Shown here piece by piece: positions 59,979 through 64,000 of a DNA stretch of 64,000 nt. The DNA is from Streptomyces sp. GESEQ-4 (lineage in GTDB: Bacteria; Actinomycetota; Actinomycetes; Streptomycetales; Streptomycetaceae). Position 1 is the stretch's first letter. Each line of letters begins with the position of its first letter. A program made the position numbers and the translations under genes. The stretch is taken from NCBI RefSeq assembly GCF_017948455.1, contig NZ_JAFFSU010000006.1, positions 124,001-188,000 on the forward strand, written 5' to 3'. Under the pieces are notes generated by a model. It saw nothing but the letters and a program-made list of their open reading frames with translations. It was not told the DNA's origin and searched no databases.

Positions 59979-60668
59979 ATGCGCAGGTCGGGCAAAGCCG
60001 TCATAGCCAACGCCTCCATAGCCAACGCCGCGATAGCGGCCGTGACCCTCACCGCCCTGTGCACCGGCGCCTGGCTGCTCAGCAGCGGCACCCAGCCGCA
60101 CAACACCCCTCCGCAGCCCTCCGCCCAGGAAGCACAGCAAGCACAGGAAGCACAGGAAGCACACGCCGACGCGTCCGTACGGCACTCCGCCCTACCCGCC
60201 ACCCCCGCCCTGCCCCCCTCCCCACCCGACCGCATCCGCATCCCATCCCTCCGCGTGGACGCCCCCCTCATGGGCCTCGGGCTCACCAAGACCGGCAGTC
60301 TCGACGTCCCGCCGGCCGGGCAGCGGAACCTCGCCGGCTGGTACGAGGCCGGCACCACCCCGGGCGAGACGGGCACCGCCATCGTCGCGGGCCACGTCGA
60401 CAACGCCGACGGACCCGCCGTCTTCTACGGCCTCGGCGCCCTGAAGCGGGGCAGCACGGTGGAGGTGGACCGGCGCGACGGCGGGATCGCCGTGTTCACC
60501 GTGGACGCCGTCGAGGTGTACGACGCGAAGGACTTCCCCGACGAGAAGGTGTACGGGGCGGCGAACCGGCCCGAGCTACGGGTGATCACCTGCGGCGGGG
60601 GCTACTCACGGGCGACGGGATATCAGGGGAACGTGGTCGTCTTCGCGCATCTGACGGGCAGCCGCTGA
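59979..60668 (+). CDS. Class F sortase
   Basis: 229 residues. An N-terminal membrane helix (~18-36) with a short Gln/Ala/His-rich linker, then a sortase barrel (~85-229). The catalytic residues are visible: His in AIVAGHVDN, Cys in LRVITCGGGYS and Arg in the following SRATGYQGN. The ITCGG motif and size fit class F. It lies 137 bases after the secreted Ig-like protein gene; a shared role at the cell wall is plausible, though the preceding protein lacks a standard sorting signal. Confidence 0.9.
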   Translation: MRRSGKAVIANASIANAAIAAVTLTALCTGAWLLSSGTQPHNTPPQPSAQEAQQAQEAQEAHADASVRHSALPATPALPPSPPDRIRIPSLRVDAPLMGLGLTKTGSLDVPPAGQRNLAGWYEAGTTPGETGTAIVAGHVDNADGPAVFYGLGALKRGSTVEVDRRDGGIAVFTVDAVEVYDAKDFPDEKVYGAANRPELRVITCGGGYSRATGYQGNVVVFAHLTGSR

Positions 60669-60780
60669 CTCCCTGCCCCTCGCACTCAAGGCAGTGCCCA
60701 CCGCCTGCCTCCCCGGCCGTGAGCTGCTGAAAGCCGCCCCCTCCAGCCCGCCCCGCCCCCGCTTCGTAGACGATGGTGGC

Positions 60781-60813
60781 CGCACGGATACCGCACGGAT
60801 ACCGCACGGATAC
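60781..60813. repeat. 11-bp tandem repeat CGCACGGATAC x3
   Basis: Three perfect head-to-tail copies with an 11-base period, near one helical turn, upstream of the nirB operon. Could be a slippage product or a set of phased protein sites. Confidence 0.85.
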
Positions 60814-60910
60814 CGCTGGTTCGGGCACCCGTACCGGCCCCGCCTCACAGTCCGCGACCCGCGCACCGTCCGAACCCTCACACACACCCCCGGCCTCCGC
60901 TGAGGGCAGC

Positions 60911-60948
60911 GTTCCTCACGGGAAACAGACGTGATGCGGCCGGGTAAC
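60911..60948 (+). promoter_or_regulatory. GlnR-like box upstream of the nirB operon
   Basis: GTTCC-n6-GAAAC-n6-GATGC-n6-GTAAC with exact 11-base periods. The GlnR consensus is gTnAc-n6-GaAAc repeated; the second block is perfect and the others match in part. It lies 24 bases before the first gene. GlnR control of nirB is known in S. coelicolor, so this box is expected. Confidence 0.7.
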
Positions 60949-60971
60949 ACCGGCACCGCACGCTCAAGGGC

Positions 60972-62186
60972 ATGACCTCGAATACGCGTGTGGTGGTGAT
61001 CGGCGCCGGCCTCGCGGGCGTACGTCTCGCCCGGCGGCTCGGTGAGCTCGGCACGCCCGTGACGCTGATCGGCGAGGAGGAGCACAGGCCGTACAACCGG
61101 GTGCTGCTCGCCGAGGTGCTGGCCGGCCGGTACGCCCCCGAGGTGATCGCCCTGCCCTCTCCCACCGGTCTCGTCCGGGCCCGGGTCACCGGGATCGACC
61201 GTGCCGGGCGGCAGGTGGAGTGCGCGGACGGCACGAAGATCCCCTACGACACGCTGGTCCTGGCCACCGGCTCCAACCCGGTGCTCCCACCGCTGCGCGG
61301 ACTGTTCACCCCCGAGCACGAGCTGCCCGAGGGCGTGCACGCGTTCCGGACCATGGACGACTGCCTCGGCCTGTCCAAGGCGGTACGGCCGGGTGTGCGC
61401 GCGGTCGTCATCGGCGGCGGGCTCCTCGGGGTCTCCGCGGCCCGGGCACTCGCCATGCGCGGCGCCCAGGTCATGCTCGCCCAGCAGTCCGAGCGGCTCA
61501 TGGAGCGCCAGCTCGACCCGAACGCCTCGGGGCTGGTGCTGCGGCACCTCAAGGATCTCGGCGTCGAGGTCCACACCGAGTGCCGCGTGCGCGACGTGCG
61601 CTGCGTCGGCGGCGCGGTCCGCTCGGTGGAGATGGCCGACGGATACGCCCTCGACGCCGACCTCGTCGTCCTGGCCTGCGGGGTCCACCCGCGTGTGGGC
61701 CTCGCCCAGATCGCCGGACTCGCGGTGCGCAAGGGCGTCATCGTGGACGACGAACTGCGGACGTCCGACCCGCACATCCGGGCGATCGGCGACTGCTCCC
61801 AGCACGACGGCGTCCTGTACGGGCTCGCCACTCCGGCCCTCGAACAGGCCGACGCACTGGCCGAGATGCTGGCGGGGAAGGCGGGCGCCCGCTACACCGG
61901 CACCCGTTCGCTGACCCGGCTCACGCTGAACGGGACGGACGCGTTCGACCTCGCCGCGTTCGGCGAGACCGTGCCGCTGCCGGGCGACGACGTCGTCCAG
62001 CTCGCCGACGCCACCCGCGGCACCTACCGCAAGGTCGTCGTCCGCGACGACCGCGTGGTCGGCGGCGTACTGGTCGGCGAACTCGGCACCGTGGGCGCCC
62101 TCGCCCGCGCCTGGGAGGGAGCAGAGCCGCTTCCCGCCGACGGCGCCCCCCTGCTCCACCTGCTCACCAACGATGGAGGCTCCTGA
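60972..62186 (+). CDS. NAD(P)/FAD-dependent oxidoreductase of the nitrite reductase operon
   Basis: 404 residues. FAD motif VVVIGAGLAGVRLARRLGE, LVLATGSNPVLPPL, NAD motif AVVIGGGLLGVSAARALA and the second FAD contact DPHIRAIGDCSQ are those of the NirB N-terminal domain, but it lacks the [2Fe-2S] and siroheme domains. ATG 60972 is right after the GlnR-like box region. It overlaps nirB by one base (TGATG), so they form an operon. It may feed electrons to nitrite reductase or to NasA, which has no dedicated flavin subunit in this window. Confidence 0.9.
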   Translation: MTSNTRVVVIGAGLAGVRLARRLGELGTPVTLIGEEEHRPYNRVLLAEVLAGRYAPEVIALPSPTGLVRARVTGIDRAGRQVECADGTKIPYDTLVLATGSNPVLPPLRGLFTPEHELPEGVHAFRTMDDCLGLSKAVRPGVRAVVIGGGLLGVSAARALAMRGAQVMLAQQSERLMERQLDPNASGLVLRHLKDLGVEVHTECRVRDVRCVGGAVRSVEMADGYALDADLVVLACGVHPRVGLAQIAGLAVRKGVIVDDELRTSDPHIRAIGDCSQHDGVLYGLATPALEQADALAEMLAGKAGARYTGTRSLTRLTLNGTDAFDLAAFGETVPLPGDDVVQLADATRGTYRKVVVRDDRVVGGVLVGELGTVGALARAWEGAEPLPADGAPLLHLLTNDGGS

Positions 62187-64000
62187 TGACCGCCACCCTG
62201 GGGGCCACCCCCACGATCGTGCTCGTCGGCCATGGCATGGTCGGCCAGCGCTTCCTCGAAGCGCTGGCCGAGCGCGGCCTGACCGCCACGCACCGCGTGG
62301 TCGTGCTGTGCGAGGAGCCGCGCCCCGCGTACGACCGCGTCGGCCTCACCTCGTACTTCTCGGGGAAGACGCCCGAGGACCTGTCGATGACAGACATGGA
62401 GTTCATCGAGAAGCACTCGATCGAGCTGCGCGTCGGCGACCCGGCCGTCTCCGTGGACCGCGAGGCGAAGAAGGTCACGGCCAGGTCCGGTGAGGTCTTC
62501 GAGTACGACACCCTCGTCCTCGCCACCGGCTCCTTCCCCTTCGTGCCGCCCGTCCCCAACAAGGACGCCACCGGCTGCTTCGTCTACCGCACGATCGAGG
62601 ATCTGCTCGCGATCGAGGAGTACGCGAAGACGGCCACGACCGGCGCGGTCGTCGGCGGCGGTCTGCTCGGCCTGGAGGCGGCGGGCGCGCTGCAGGGCCT
62701 CGGGCTCACCTCCCACATCGTGGAGTTCGCGCCCCGGCTGATGCCCGTCCAGGTGGACGACGGCGGCGGCGCGGCGCTGCTGCGCACGATCGAGGACATG
62801 GGCCTGAGCGTCCACACGGGCGTCGGCACGCAGGAGATCGTGGTCGACGCGGACGGCGCCGTGACCGGCATGAAGCTGTCCGACGGCTCCGAACTCGCCA
62901 CCGACCTGGTCGTGTTCAGCGCCGGTGTCCGCCCCCGCGACCAGCTGGCCCGCGACTGCGGTCTGACGGTCGGCGAGCGCGGCGGCATCACGGTCGACGA
63001 GCAGTGCCGTACGGTCTCCGACCCGCACGTCTTCGCGATCGGCGAGTGCGCGCTGGCGTCCGACGGCCGGGTCTACGGCCTGGTGGCGCCGGGCTACGAG
63101 CAGGCGGAGACGGCCGCCGCGACCATCGCGCGGGACGAGGCGGAGTTCACCGGCGCCGACCTCTCCACCAAGCTGAAGCTGCTCGGCGTGGACGTGGCGT
63201 CCTTCGGTGACGCGCACGGCTCCACCGACGACTGCCTCGACGTCGTCTACTCCGACTCCCGCGCGGGCCTGTACAAGAAGCTCGTCATCGGCCGCGACGG
63301 CACCCTGCTCGGCGGCATCCTGATCGGCGACGCGGACGCGTACGGCACCCTTCGCGCGCTGACCGGCTCGGTCCCGCCGATCGCACCCGAGTCGCTGGTC
63401 CTGCCGGCCGGCGCGAGCGGCGGCGCCCAGCTCGGCCCGTCCGCGCTGCCGGACGACGCGGTCATCTGTTCCTGCCACAACGTCTCCAAGGGCACGATCC
63501 GCGGCGCGGTCACCGACCACCAGTGCACGACCGTGCCCGAGGTGAAGAAGTGCACCAAGGCCGGTACGGGCTGCGGCAGTTGCGTCAAGGTGCTCGGCCA
63601 GCTGGTCACCGCGGAGCTGGAGGCCAGCGGTGTCGAGGTCGACAAGGGCCTGTGCGGCTGCTTCTCGCAGACCCGCGAGGAGTTGTACGAGATCGTCCTC
63701 GCCCTGCGCATCAACACCTACCAGGATCTGCTGGACCGTTACGGCCGCGAGGACGCCCGGGGCGGCGACGGCTGCGAGATCTGCAAGCCGGCGGTGGCGT
63801 CGATCATCGCCTCCCTCGCCCCGACGATCGGCGCGAGCGGCTACGTCCTCGACGGCGAGCAGGCGGCCCTCCAGGACAGCAACGACCACTTCCTCGCCAA
63901 CCTCCAGAAGAACGGCTCGTACTCGGTCGTCCCGCGCATCCCCGGCGGTGAGATCACCCCGGAGGGCCTGATCGTCATCGGCGAGATCGCCCGCGACTTC
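62186..64000 (+). CDS. nirB: Nitrite reductase large subunit (3' end outside window)
   Basis: 605 residues are visible and the frame is open at the window edge. The FAD/NAD reductase part (~1-400) has IVLVGHGMVGQRFLEAL, LVLATGSFPFVPPV, AVVGGGLLGLEAAGALQ and VFAIGECALASDG. Then comes the [2Fe-2S] BFD-like domain with CSCHNVSKGTIRGAV and KAGTGCGSC, a second Cys pair (GCGCFSQTREELYEI... GCEICK), and the start of the siroheme-binding part (SYSVVPRIPGGEITPEGL). It reduces nitrite to ammonium with NAD(P)H, using siroheme; nasA makes its substrate. ATG 62186 shares its A with the previous stop. Confidence 0.95.
   Translation, partial: MTATLGATPTIVLVGHGMVGQRFLEALAERGLTATHRVVVLCEEPRPAYDRVGLTSYFSGKTPEDLSMTDMEFIEKHSIELRVGDPAVSVDREAKKVTARSGEVFEYDTLVLATGSFPFVPPVPNKDATGCFVYRTIEDLLAIEEYAKTATTGAVVGGGLLGLEAAGALQGLGLTSHIVEFAPRLMPVQVDDGGGAALLRTIEDMGLSVHTGVGTQEIVVDADGAVTGMKLSDGSELATDLVVFSAGVRPRDQLARDCGLTVGERGGITVDEQCRTVSDPHVFAIGECALASDGRVYGLVAPGYEQAETAAATIARDEAEFTGADLSTKLKLLGVDVASFGDAHGSTDDCLDVVYSDSRAGLYKKLVIGRDGTLLGGILIGDADAYGTLRALTGSVPPIAPESLVLPAGASGGAQLGPSALPDDAVICSCHNVSKGTIRGAVTDHQCTTVPEVKKCTKAGTGCGSCVKVLGQLVTAELEASGVEVDKGLCGCFSQTREELYEIVLALRINTYQDLLDRYGREDARGGDGCEICKPAVASIIASLAPTIGASGYVLDGEQAALQDSNDHFLANLQKNGSYSVVPRIPGGEITPEGLIVIGEIARDF

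Larger units (their letters stand above)
60669..60971. other. 303-bp intergenic region upstream of the nirB operon
   Basis: No gene. It holds three tandem 11-mers CGCACGGATAC (60781-60813) and a GlnR-like box (60911-60948) close to the operon start. It must contain the promoter of the flavoprotein-nirB operon; a convincing -10/-35 pair was not found by eye. Confidence 0.6.

Overview
The window is a stretch of Streptomyces-type chromosome. Coding DNA is very GC-rich with G/C at nearly every third codon position, GTG starts are common, and many typical Streptomyces families are present (XRE-DUF5753/DUF397 pair, SARP-like BTAD module, class F sortase, Mbl, an HrdA-like sigma factor next to dnaG). 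As I recall it, the gene order follows the S. coelicolor region from the malonyl-CoA synthetase through mbl, hrdA and dnaG to nasA and nirB. That is memory, not a search.

Region 1 (1-6408): the end of a histidine kinase with its LuxR-type response regulator, then a malonate-use cluster. A GntR/FadR regulator is divergent from a MatC-like permease, MatB and a fused carboxyltransferase. The divergent promoter carries two palindromes that are candidate operators. Region 2 (6500-14435): four tightly coupled genes encoding a small trypsin-associated protein, an active trypsin fused to a VMAP-C-like domain, a MoxR AAA+ ATPase and a 1624-residue protein with vWA-like, pseudokinase, winged-helix/BTAD and pseudo-HAD parts. 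They look like an NTP-dependent conflict/signalling system and are followed by mbl.

Region 3 (15700-39800) is mostly core: a membrane protein, CapA-like phosphatase, DUF3105 protein, lipoprotein, a scar joining a PIN toxin remnant to a PAP2 remnant, three tRNAs, a sugar kinase, a heterodimeric ABC exporter, hrdA, dnaG, a ferredoxin-reductase-like flavoprotein, dgt, a CbiX-like chelatase, a DUF218 protein, and a block of enoyl-CoA hydratase, TmpA-like membrane flavoprotein and AMP-binding enzyme. The last two together resemble the fungal fused protein TmpL. Four copies of a dispersed repeat lie in this region; one forms the 3' end of the CbiX-like gene.

Region 4 (40149-64000): nasA at one end and the nirB operon, with a well-spaced GlnR-like box, at the other. 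Between them lies accessory DNA: an M4 protease, a DUF234 ATPase, an anti-sigma/XRE/DUF397 set, a row of immunity-like genes (Imm7, DUF2750, ankyrin, Imm35-like, a frameshifted DUF7660 and others), and an RHS toxin gene ending in an AHH nuclease domain. The RHS gene is broken by an IS605-type element with an intact TnpB; its N-terminal piece survives beyond the element. After this come an FMN reductase with a SoxR-type operator, a secreted protein with a 9-bp tandem repeat, and a class F sortase. NasA, NirB and siroheme synthesis (the CbiX-like protein) would together assimilate nitrate to ammonium.
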